Part shown: piece by piece, positions 54,597 through 61,856 of the stretch
How positions within the stretch are numbered: the first letter of the stretch is position 1
How the letters are laid out: each line of letters starts with the position of its first letter
Source: Psychrosphaera sp. B3R10
GTDB lineage: Bacteria; Pseudomonadota; Gammaproteobacteria; Enterobacterales; Alteromonadaceae
Direction: 5' to 3'
DNA: 64,000 nucleotides
Assembly (NCBI RefSeq): GCF_018861025.1
Contig: NZ_JAHKQH010000030.1
Coordinates: forward strand, 1-64,000
Position numbers and translations under genes: made by a program
The notes under the pieces: generated by a model
The model's database searches: none
Told to the model about the DNA's origin: nothing
What the model saw: only the letters and a program-made list of their open reading frames with translations

Positions 54597-55262
54597 ATGC
54601 AACATTCAATCCTCATTGTGGAAGACGAAATAAAATTGGCAACCCTACTCGCCGATTACTTTAAGCTTACTGACTACATACCCTATATGTTGCACGACGG
54701 TAGTGAAGTGATTGACTGGGTAAAAACACATGAACCCAAGGCCATTTTGCTCGACATAATGCTACCGGGGAAAAATGGCATCGATATCTGCAAGGAGATC
54801 CGCCAGTTTTCAAATGTTCCAATTTTAATGATCACCGCGAAAGTCGATGAAATAGACCGACTGATAGGTCTCGAACTTGGCGCAGACGACTACATTTGCA
54901 AACCCTTCAGCCCTAGAGAAGTTGTCGCAAGAGTGAAAGCGGTATTACGTCGGACATTAACCGAGTCCAAACCGAGCAATGGCTTAATTCTTGATGAAAG
55001 CCGTCTTGTAGTGGCGTTTAATCAACAGGAAGTGACGCTAACATCCGTTGAGTTCCAACTCCTCAAACCCCTTGCAGAAAAGCCTGAGCGTATTTTTACG
55101 CGGGAGCACTTAATGCAAAATATGTATTCTGATCACCGAATCGTGAACAATAGAACGATTGACAGTCACATAAAAAAACTCAGAAAGAAGCTGTCTGATA
55201 TAAGTGATGGAAAAGACTGGGTACAATCGGTGTACGGTACAGGCTACCGCTTAGTATTATAG
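54597..55262 (+). CDS. baeR: BaeR-like response regulator
   Basis: 221 aa. Receiver domain with acidic pocket VEDE and phosphoacceptor Asp53 in ILLDIMLPGKNGI, Thr/Ala in MITAKVDEIDRL, and Lys in DYICKPFSPREVVARVKAVLRR; winged-helix OmpR-type effector domain with LTSVEFQLLKPLAEKPERIFTREHLMQNMY and VNNRTIDSHIKKLRKKL. The receiver and the tail (SVYGTGYRLVL) are close to E. coli BaeR. Cytoplasmic, phosphorylated by the preceding kinase. Likely binds the TGCACAATGTTTRCA motif found before the kinase and before the EF-hand gene. Confidence 0.9.
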   Translation: MQHSILIVEDEIKLATLLADYFKLTDYIPYMLHDGSEVIDWVKTHEPKAILLDIMLPGKNGIDICKEIRQFSNVPILMITAKVDEIDRLIGLELGADDYICKPFSPREVVARVKAVLRRTLTESKPSNGLILDESRLVVAFNQQEVTLTSVEFQLLKPLAEKPERIFTREHLMQNMYSDHRIVNNRTIDSHIKKLRKKLSDISDGKDWVQSVYGTGYRLVL

Positions 55263-55340
55263 ATCAAAAAAAACTCAGTTGTATTTCACTTAAAACCGTA
55301 ATAAACCACAAAGGACAAAGAGCGAAACACTTCCTCTTTT

Positions 55341-55357
55341 TTTGCACAATGTTTGCA
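55341..55357 (+). promoter_or_regulatory. candidate response-regulator site upstream of the EF-hand gene
   Basis: TTTGCACAATGTTTGCA: TTTGCA repeated at an 11-bp distance. It matches the motif upstream of the sensor kinase at 14 of 15 positions and lies 53 bp before the EF-hand gene. Confidence 0.6.
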
Positions 55358-55410
55358 ATTTCCCTTGTTATTCTCGTTTGGTACTTGAGATTAACAACAG
55401 GAAAACTCTC

Positions 55411-55725
55411 ATGAAATATTATGCAAAATCATTTTTAATCGTTGGATTGATGTCTATCATTTCAGCAACAAGTCAAGCTGCCGAAAATAACGATAGACGC
55501 GGCGATAAGGGCGGCCAAGGCAAAGGACGTCCGCAGTTTTCAACTCTCGATTTAAACGCCGATGGCGACATTAGTTTTGACGAATTTTCTTCCCATGACA
55601 TTCCTCATGGCGACCATGAAACGGTTTTCAATAATATTGACGCCGACCAAAACGGCGTGATTAGTGAACAAGAGTTTACCGATCACAAACCACCACACGG
55701 TAAAAAACCAAAAGGACAACGCTAA
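55411..55725 (+). CDS. exported EF-hand calcium-binding protein
   Basis: 104 aa. Signal peptide MKYYAKSFLIVGLMSIISATSQA; SD AGGAAAA. The mature part begins with an acidic/basic GGQGKGR stretch, then two EF-hand loops: DLNADGDISFDEF and DADQNGVISEQEF. The C-terminus is basic (HKPPHGKKPKGQR). A longer ORF begins at TTG 55342 but would swallow the regulatory motif. It is next to a BaeSR-like two-component system, and its stop overlaps the next start (TAATG). Probably a periplasmic Ca2+-responsive protein; role unknown. Confidence 0.8.
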   Translation: MKYYAKSFLIVGLMSIISATSQAAENNDRRGDKGGQGKGRPQFSTLDLNADGDISFDEFSSHDIPHGDHETVFNNIDADQNGVISEQEFTDHKPPHGKKPKGQR

Positions 55726-56204
55726 TGATTAGTGGTATCAATTCTTCTGGAGAAATGTCCAGACCTAGCAGAATGGAGCAAAGCCTCACGGCAGATCAAA
55801 AAACTCAAATATCTGACGTTCTTGGTCAATTTGACCCAGAAAATCTAACCGAGTCAGACGCAAAAAGTATTGTTGAAGCGTTTTCTGAGGCAGGAATTAC
55901 ACCGGGTTCAGGCCTAGCAAGTGCTATGGGTGAGTTAGGATATGACGCCAAAACCGTTGGCGATCTAGCTAATGTAGAGCAGCAAGGTAATCGGCCCCCT
56001 CCGCCGCCACCACCTTCTGGTAGTGCGCAATCGAGCGATGAACTGAGTTCATTAGTTGAGTATTTTACTGAATTAATGGAAGAAAAATTAGCGGAAAGTG
56101 GGGAAACTGAATTAAGTGACAATGATAAACAATCTATTCTGGCTCAGTTATACGATAAGTTTGGCATTGACGAGGGAAAATCAATTATCAATACAGTTGC
56201 CTAA
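55725..56204 (+). CDS. hypothetical protein with polyproline linker
   Basis: 159 aa, not recognised as a known family. No signal peptide or membrane segment; no Cys. Two halves rich in acidic helices are joined by a polyproline stretch (NRPPPPPPPSG at about residues 89-100). Each half shows EF-hand-like spacing without a clear loop (SLTADQKTQISDVLGQFDPENLTESDAKSIVEAF; LSDNDKQSILAQLYDKFGIDEG). Its ATG overlaps the EF-hand stop by one base, implying translational coupling. Probably the fourth member of the kinase-regulator-EF-hand module. Genuine gene on the evidence of coupling and codon pattern; function open. Confidence 0.65.
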   Translation: MISGINSSGEMSRPSRMEQSLTADQKTQISDVLGQFDPENLTESDAKSIVEAFSEAGITPGSGLASAMGELGYDAKTVGDLANVEQQGNRPPPPPPPSGSAQSSDELSSLVEYFTELMEEKLAESGETELSDNDKQSILAQLYDKFGIDEGKSIINTVA

Positions 56205-56282
56205 CTCAAGTTATTCAAGGCAAAGGCTAAATGCAGTTACGGGATTATGTATTGCTAACATTTATTACGTAGTACAAGACAA

Positions 56283-56317
56283 TTGGCTAGTGACCAATCA
56301 GATTAATCACTAGCCAA
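56283..56317. other. inverted repeat between converging genes
   Basis: TTGGCTAGTGA / TCACTAGCCAA, a perfect 11-bp stem with a 13-nt loop but no T tract. It may act as an end signal for fbp or the polyproline gene. Confidence 0.6.
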
Positions 56318-56345
56318 TAAATCACAGTAACGATTTAATATTCAA

Positions 56346-57305
56346 TTAACTAAAATTGAGTTTTTTAGTTAAATTTGTCGAGCCCATATAAACCGGTACT
56401 CTCTGATGCAAGGTTATTGGTTGTATGTCTAATATACGTTGCTGGCCACTCGTTACTGCTAACCCACCGGCATTCTCCACTAACATTGCCAACGGATTTG
56501 CTTCATATAACAAACGTATTTTGCCGTTTTCGATACCCGGTCGACTATCACCTGGGTAAACAAATACGCCACCGCGGCTAATTACTCTATGAACATCACC
56601 GACCATAGCTGCATTCCATCGAATTGATGCGCTGTTATAATCGTCGCTGGCATACAATACATCATCAAAATATTTCTGAATGAGGTTATCCCAAAAACGA
56701 TAGTTAGCCATATTCACTGCAAACTCGTTGCTGTCGACCGGCACTGTCATTTTATCTTCCGTTAACAAATAACCACCATGAGTCAGATCCAATGTATAAC
56801 AACGAGTTGGCCCACCGGTTGTCATTACTAACATAGTAGATGCACCGTACAGGACATAACCGGCACAAACTTGCTCCGAACCAGCCTGAGCAAATTGCAG
56901 CTCACTATCAAATGGCACGTCGTTTCGGGCATTATAGATAGTGAAAATCGTTCCTATTTGACCATTAATGTCGATGTTTGAAGAACCATCTAAAGGGTCA
57001 AAGGCTACAATATACTGTGCATCTGGATGCCCACCAACAACGTAGTCTTCTTCTTCAGAGGCGATTGCTCGAACAGTATCGTCATCCAATAGCATGTCTT
57101 TTAACAATTGGTTAGACAATACATCGAGTTTCTTTTGAACTTCACCCTGAATATTTTCATCAAGGGTTGAACCTAAAACACCGGCAAGTGCGCCTTGGCT
57201 CACTCTGAACGCAATTTCTTTCGATGCAGCCAATATAGTACGAATTAACATGATTAGGTCTGTATCGACCCCATCTTGCTTTAACACTGGAACTAGACGT
57301 TTCAT
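56346..57305 (-). CDS. fbp: fructose-1,6-bisphosphatase, class 1
   Basis: 319 aa, usual length. Hydrolyses fructose 1,6-bisphosphate to fructose 6-phosphate in gluconeogenesis. Landmarks: ASEEEDYVVGG, the Mg-binding FDPLDGSSNIDINGQIGTIF, ARNDVPFDSELQFAQAGSEQVCAGYVLYG, RWNAAMVGDVHRVISRGGVFVYPGD, KIRLLYEANPLAMLVENAGG. SD AAGGAATAAA. Last gene of the alginate operon, 14 bp after fba. Its presence makes sense because alginate yields only C3 products, so hexose phosphates must be rebuilt. Confidence 0.96.
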   Translation of the reverse strand: MKRLVPVLKQDGVDTDLIMLIRTILAASKEIAFRVSQGALAGVLGSTLDENIQGEVQKKLDVLSNQLLKDMLLDDDTVRAIASEEEDYVVGGHPDAQYIVAFDPLDGSSNIDINGQIGTIFTIYNARNDVPFDSELQFAQAGSEQVCAGYVLYGASTMLVMTTGGPTRCYTLDLTHGGYLLTEDKMTVPVDSNEFAVNMANYRFWDNLIQKYFDDVLYASDDYNSASIRWNAAMVGDVHRVISRGGVFVYPGDSRPGIENGKIRLLYEANPLAMLVENAGGLAVTSGQQRILDIQPITLHQRVPVYMGSTNLTKKLNFS

Positions 57306-57319
57306 TTTATTCCTTAAAG

Positions 57320-58399
57320 CTACACGTATCGGTTTAAACAGTTCAACTCAGCAAAACATTGCTCAAGTCGTGTGACCATAGAGTCTTCAGCTTTACGCAA
57401 CCACACACGTGGATCATAGTATTTTTTGTTTGGTTTATCGTCGCCGTCAGGATTGCCAATTTGGCCCTGTAAGTAATCTTGTTTATTTTCGTAATAACCC
57501 AAAATACCGTGCCAACTGGCCCACTGCGTATCGGTATCAATATTCATTTTCACCACACCGTAGGTCAATGATTCTGCAATTTTTTGAGGTTCTGAACCAG
57601 AACCACCATGGAATACAAAATTTAGGCTATTGTGTGGCAAATTAAACTTCTCTGAAACATGTGCTTGCGAGTTTTTCAAAATTTCTGGGGTAAGTACAAC
57701 ATTGCCAGGTTTATATACACCATGTACGTTGCCGAATGACGCAGCAATAATAAATTTGTCTGATATTTTAGACAGCTGTTCATAGGCATAGGCAACATCT
57801 TCTGGCTGCGTATATAGTGCAGAGGCGTCCATATGACTATTATCAACACCGTCTTCTTCGCCACCGGTACAACCAAGTTCAATTTCCAAGGTCATGCCCA
57901 TTTTGCTCATGCGCGCTAAATACTCACCACATGTCGCGATATTTTCTTCCAAAGATTCTTCGGAAAGATCGATCATATGAGAACTAAACAACGGTTTACC
58001 CGTTTCCTTAAAGTGAACTTCGCCAGCATCGAGCAAGCCGTCAATCCAAGGTAAGAGTTTTTTCGCCGCGTGGTCAGTATGTAACATAACCGGTACGCCA
58101 TACGACTCAGCAACAATATGAACATACTTCGCCGCGGCAACAGCACCTTTAACTGACGCCTCATGCCCTTCTAGTTTTGAGCCTTTCCCCAAGAAAAAGG
58201 CCGCGCCACCATTAGACAACTGGATAATAACCGGCGAGTTTACTTTTGCCGCCGCTTCTAAAGTGGCATTAATAGAATTTGTCCCTACTGTGTTAACAGC
58301 AGGAAACGCATATTGATTTAATCTAGCGTGGTTGTATAAGGTTTGAACATCATCTCCTAATACAACACCGGGTACCAAAGCTTCAGTTAGTTTAGTCAT
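57320..58399 (-). CDS. fba: fructose-bisphosphate aldolase, class II
   Basis: 359 aa zinc aldolase of the FbaA type. Zn site HTDHAAKKLLPW, then DLSEESLEENIATCGEYL, ELGCTGGEEDGVD, GNVHGVYKPGNVVL and FHGGSGSEPQKI. Condenses glyceraldehyde 3-phosphate and dihydroxyacetone phosphate for gluconeogenesis, feeding Fbp. Lies between eda (15-bp gap) and fbp (14-bp gap), a cluster that turns KDPG-derived triose phosphate into fructose bisphosphate. Confidence 0.96.
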   Translation of the reverse strand: MTKLTEALVPGVVLGDDVQTLYNHARLNQYAFPAVNTVGTNSINATLEAAAKVNSPVIIQLSNGGAAFFLGKGSKLEGHEASVKGAVAAAKYVHIVAESYGVPVMLHTDHAAKKLLPWIDGLLDAGEVHFKETGKPLFSSHMIDLSEESLEENIATCGEYLARMSKMGMTLEIELGCTGGEEDGVDNSHMDASALYTQPEDVAYAYEQLSKISDKFIIAASFGNVHGVYKPGNVVLTPEILKNSQAHVSEKFNLPHNSLNFVFHGGSGSEPQKIAESLTYGVVKMNIDTDTQWASWHGILGYYENKQDYLQGQIGNPDGDDKPNKKYYDPRVWLRKAEDSMVTRLEQCFAELNCLNRYV

Positions 58400-58414
58400 T
58401 TTTATATAACCTAA

Positions 58415-59032
58415 TTATTGAATAGCATTTTTACAAGCATCTGTGATTGCTTGCCAGTTTTCTTCCGCCACCCACTCTTTGCGGCAAACCCAAGTTCCAC
58501 CAACAGCGATGACGTTATTTAAGGCCAAGTACTCGCCTTTATTTTGTGGTGTTACCCCACCCGTTGGGCAGAATGTAATATCTTGAAATACCGAACCAAC
58601 CGCTGCTAAAAACGGCGCACCGCCAGATAGAGACGCCGGGAAAAGTTTGAGTTCTGTGTAACCAAATTCTCGCGCCATCAAAATATCACCCGTATTTGAA
58701 ACACCTGGTAATACTGGAACACCGCAAGTGACTAAGTGTTCTAATAGTTTAGCAGACACAGCCGGTGTTACGATAAAATCGGCACCTGCATCGATTGCTT
58801 CTTTTAAAATAGTTTCGTTGGTAATCGTTCCTGCACCAACAATAAGTTCAGGTACTTGTTCTTTAATTGCAGTTAAAGCCGCTAATGACTGCTCAGTTCG
58901 CAATACAACTTCAACCAGTTTCAGACCGGCACTTGCCATTGCTTTAGCAATGTTAACACCTTGTGTTGGGCTGTCAGCTTGAATGATTGGTAAAAGCGTT
59001 TGTTCGCCCATTAAAGTAGAAAAAGAAGTCAT
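58415..59032 (-). CDS. eda: 2-keto-3-deoxy-6-phosphogluconate aldolase
   Basis: 205 aa from the ATG at 59032 with AAAGG 7 bp before it; the ORF extends to 59125 but lacks family N-terminal sequence. Class I aldolase splitting KDPG to pyruvate and glyceraldehyde 3-phosphate. TLLPIIQADSPTQGVNIAKAM, VEVVLRTEQSLAAL, VGAGTI, FIVTPA, Schiff-base Lys in ELKLFPAS, FCPTGGVTPQN, AVGGTWVC: the Eda pattern, unlike the DgoA at 1367. It pairs with kdgK in the alginate route. Confidence 0.95.
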   Translation of the reverse strand: MTSFSTLMGEQTLLPIIQADSPTQGVNIAKAMASAGLKLVEVVLRTEQSLAALTAIKEQVPELIVGAGTITNETILKEAIDAGADFIVTPAVSAKLLEHLVTCGVPVLPGVSNTGDILMAREFGYTELKLFPASLSGGAPFLAAVGSVFQDITFCPTGGVTPQNKGEYLALNNVIAVGGTWVCRKEWVAEENWQAITDACKNAIQ

Positions 59033-59073
59033 TACTATGCCTTTAATATTACAATTTTGATTAAGTCGATTTT

Positions 59074-59105
59074 GCGAGAAAGAATAACAAGCTATACTTT
59101 CTCGC
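59074..59105 (-). other. stem-loop between kdgK and eda
   Basis: GCGAGAAAG / CTTTCTCGC, a 9-bp perfect stem with 14-nt loop and no U tract, in the 136-bp kdgK-eda gap. May tune or separate expression of the eda-fba-fbp tail. Confidence 0.55.
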
Positions 59106-59168
59106 TTATTTACAGTTTGTGACAATCCCCGAATAAAGGGATTAGTTTACAAATTTACGGATATTTTT

Positions 59169-60089
59169 TTACGATTTTACTGCATCAAAGGCCGCAACTG
59201 GGCAAATCGCCCCAGGGTGTTGGATCACAATCCCTGCTGCTTTTGCTGCTAGTTGAACGGATTCACTTACCGCTTGTCCTGTAAGACGAGCACCTAAATA
59301 AACACCATTAAACGCGTCGCCGGCTGATGTCGTATCTACCACATTAGTTACTGGTGTAATTTTGTGAGTAAGTAAGGTTTCAGATTCAAATGTAACCACT
59401 GAACCTGGGCCATTTTTAATAACCAATTCTTGCAATCCAAACGGACGACAAAAATCAATAACACCTTGAGCCGAGTCTACACCATACAATTCGGTTAGAT
59501 CTTCAACACCTGGTAATGCGATATCAGAAACATTAAGTGCGCGTTCAAACTGTTCTTTGGCCTGTTCTTCACTGCGCCATAAACGAGCACGGTAGTTAGG
59601 ATCAAACACCAATTTTATGCCTGCATTTTTAAGCAGTTCCAGTTTTTCCCAAAATAATGAGCGGGCATCTTCCTCTATTACCGCTAGCGAAATACCAGAG
59701 AAAAAGAACATATCGCCTGTAGCAAGTTCTGCGAGAACGTCACTATTTAGGAAATCGACAACTTTTCTCGCTGCTGCGTCACTGCGCCAGTAAGTGAAAC
59801 TTCGTTCACCGGTTTCATCTGTTTCTACAAGATATAAACCTGCAACCTTGCTTTCATGTCTGAATACATATTTAGTATCGATATATTCTTGCTCAAACGT
59901 CGCGACCATTTTGTCGCTTAAGTTGTCCTGTCCTACCGCCGTAACGATGGACGTAGCCACTTCAGGAAACACACGCTTTAAATACACAGCGGAATTGTAT
60001 ACATCACCAGCAAATGACTGATGCATAGTTGATGCGTCACCTGCCCGCAACTCAACCATACATTCGCCTAAAAAATGTATCTTTTTCAT
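59169..60089 (-). CDS. kdgK: 2-keto-3-deoxygluconate kinase
   Basis: 306 aa ribokinase/PfkB-family kinase. KKIHFLGECMVELR at the N-terminus, GDVYNSAVYLKR sugar-binding segment, and the C-terminal PfkB signature VDTTSAGDAFNGVYLGARL with catalytic Asp. Phosphorylates KDG, made from the uronate DEH by a reductase that is not in this window, to KDPG for Eda. Cytoplasmic. Follows the hexuronate-type transporter in the alginate operon. Confidence 0.94.
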   Translation of the reverse strand: MKKIHFLGECMVELRAGDASTMHQSFAGDVYNSAVYLKRVFPEVATSIVTAVGQDNLSDKMVATFEQEYIDTKYVFRHESKVAGLYLVETDETGERSFTYWRSDAAARKVVDFLNSDVLAELATGDMFFFSGISLAVIEEDARSLFWEKLELLKNAGIKLVFDPNYRARLWRSEEQAKEQFERALNVSDIALPGVEDLTELYGVDSAQGVIDFCRPFGLQELVIKNGPGSVVTFESETLLTHKITPVTNVVDTTSAGDAFNGVYLGARLTGQAVSESVQLAAKAAGIVIQHPGAICPVAAFDAVKS

Positions 60090-60122
60090 AGAGTAAATTT
60101 ATCCACTTTAATTAATTTTGAA

Positions 60123-60165
60123 AATACCCAATGCCTGCAAATGTTGTTTTGAGGCATTGAGTATT
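60123..60165 (-). other. hairpin between MFS transporter and kdgK
   Basis: AATACCCAATGCCT / AGGCATTGAGTATT, 13 of 14 paired with a 15-nt loop, in the 87-bp gap. No U tract, so a processing or attenuation element rather than a clear terminator. Confidence 0.55.
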
Positions 60166-60176
60166 GAACTGTCAAT

Positions 60177-61499
60177 TTACTGAGGTTTATTTGAGTCGTT
60201 AGTTAACGCTTTTAGTGGCTCAACTTTAGGAATAAGTAACCAAACGGCTGCCATGGCAATAATTGCCAATGATGCACCGATAATAAACGCTGGGTAGTAG
60301 TTACCATCAGCCGTTAACCAAGGTACTAGCGTTGTTAGACCTACCGCACCCAATTTGGCCGCCATGCCAGCAAAACCAGATAAAGTCGCGACTGATTTTT
60401 TACCCAATAAGTCACTTGGTAACGTTTGTACATTTCCGATAGCCGTTTGAAATCCGAATAAAATAACAGCCATGATTAACACAGCATTTACCGGAGCGCC
60501 TGGGTTAGCCATCGCTAACAACGAAGGCAACATAATCAAACAACCTAATGAGATAACAAATTTACGTGTTTTATTCGTATCCCAACCGGCTTTAATTCTG
60601 TTTTGAGCTAATAGCCCGCCAAACCATGCTCCAAACATTGCACCTACATATGGAACCCAACCGTAGATACCGATGCCTTTAACGTCCATACCATAAACTT
60701 CATTTAGATAAATTGGGATCCAAAATACAAACAACCACCAAATTGGATCAATCGCTGCAGAGGCGATAATTACCCCCCAACTTTGCTTACGAGACAATAA
60801 CTCTTTAGTTGATGGGTTGTACTCTTCTTCTTCAATTGAAGGGTCGTCGGCGTTTAAATTCTTTTGACCTGTAAGGATATAGGCACGCTCTTCCTCAGTG
60901 ATCCATGGGTGAGAACCAGGGGGCGATTTTACAAGCACAATCCAAGGTATTAGCCACAATAAACCGACTAAACCAATAATGACAAATACCATTTGCCAGC
61001 TAAAGTACACTGTAAGGTATGCAACTAACGGTATCGCAATAATCCCACCAATTGCAGCGCCTGAGTTAAATATCCCCTGAGCTAATGCACGCTCTTTAGT
61101 TGGGAACCATTCAGCATTACCTTTGGCAGCACCGGGCCAGTTACCTGCTTCGGCAACACCCAAAATGGCACGGAAGATACTAAAACTTAAAATTCCCTGA
61201 GCGAACGCATGAGCAGCAGTTGCTACAGACCAAACACCGATGGAAATAACAAAACCTACTCGTGTACCAATCCAGTCAAAAATCTTACCAAATATGGCTT
61301 GACCAAACGCATATGCAAATACAAATACAACCGAAATTGTCGCGTAAATTTGCTTACGTTCGAATTCTGATTCATTTGGCCAAAGTTCGACTTTAATGGC
61401 AGGCCACAATACGCTTAACGCAGAGCGGTCAATATAGTTGATAATTGTAGCTAGCGCGATTAACGACACTACCCACCAACGTAATCCTTGAATTTTCAT
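60177..61499 (-). CDS. MFS transporter of the anion:cation symporter (ExuT-like) family
   Basis: 440 aa, 12 membrane segments. RWWVVSLIALATIINYIDRSALSVLWP at the start and GVAEAGNWPGAAKGNAEWFPTKERALAQGIFNSG are hallmarks of hexuronate/glucarate transporters. The central loop carries an acidic stretch (DDPSIEEEEYNP). Likely imports the unsaturated uronate or DEH from alginate. SD AGGGGA; kdgF stop lies 1 bp before its start. Confidence 0.9.
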   Translation of the reverse strand: MKIQGLRWWVVSLIALATIINYIDRSALSVLWPAIKVELWPNESEFERKQIYATISVVFVFAYAFGQAIFGKIFDWIGTRVGFVISIGVWSVATAAHAFAQGILSFSIFRAILGVAEAGNWPGAAKGNAEWFPTKERALAQGIFNSGAAIGGIIAIPLVAYLTVYFSWQMVFVIIGLVGLLWLIPWIVLVKSPPGSHPWITEEERAYILTGQKNLNADDPSIEEEEYNPSTKELLSRKQSWGVIIASAAIDPIWWLFVFWIPIYLNEVYGMDVKGIGIYGWVPYVGAMFGAWFGGLLAQNRIKAGWDTNKTRKFVISLGCLIMLPSLLAMANPGAPVNAVLIMAVILFGFQTAIGNVQTLPSDLLGKKSVATLSGFAGMAAKLGAVGLTTLVPWLTADGNYYPAFIIGASLAIIAMAAVWLLIPKVEPLKALTNDSNKPQ

Positions 61500-61500
61500 A

Positions 61501-61845
61501 TTATTCCCCTAGGAAGTCTTCGCGAGGTGGACTGAACGTATCAATCAAAATACCACCGGTTGGGCACGTTGCACCGTGATCAGCATGTGGAGGCATATAA
61601 CAGCTGTCACCAGCTCGCAATATTTTAGTTACGCCGTCAATGTTAAAGTGAAACTCACCTTCTACGACATAAGTAACTTGAGAGTGACGATGCGCATGAT
61701 TGTAACCAATCGCACCTTTCTCAAACCAAATTTTTACCGCCATTAGCTCGTCGTTATAACCTAACATTTGACGTTTTAAGCCACCGCCAATATCTTCGAT
61801 TTCAGTTTCGTTACCAAATGAAAAATGTGCACTTTCTTTTTGCAT
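61501..61845 (-). CDS. kdgF: KdgF-like cupin, unsaturated uronate linearisation
   Basis: 114 aa single cupin. YNHAHRHSQVTYVVEGEFHF supplies two or three His metal ligands and PPHADHG the last. KdgF converts 4,5-unsaturated monouronates to the linear keto form (DEH). SD AGGAG. Placed between the PL17 lyase and the transporter, as in marine alginate operons. Confidence 0.9.
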   Translation of the reverse strand: MQKESAHFSFGNETEIEDIGGGLKRQMLGYNDELMAVKIWFEKGAIGYNHAHRHSQVTYVVEGEFHFNIDGVTKILRAGDSCYMPPHADHGATCPTGGILIDTFSPPREDFLGE

Positions 61846-61856
61846 CTTATGAACTC

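Noticed and set aside
59033-59125. upstream extension of eda
   Set aside because: Extra residues have no family match and run through the stem-loop; the SD is just before 59032.
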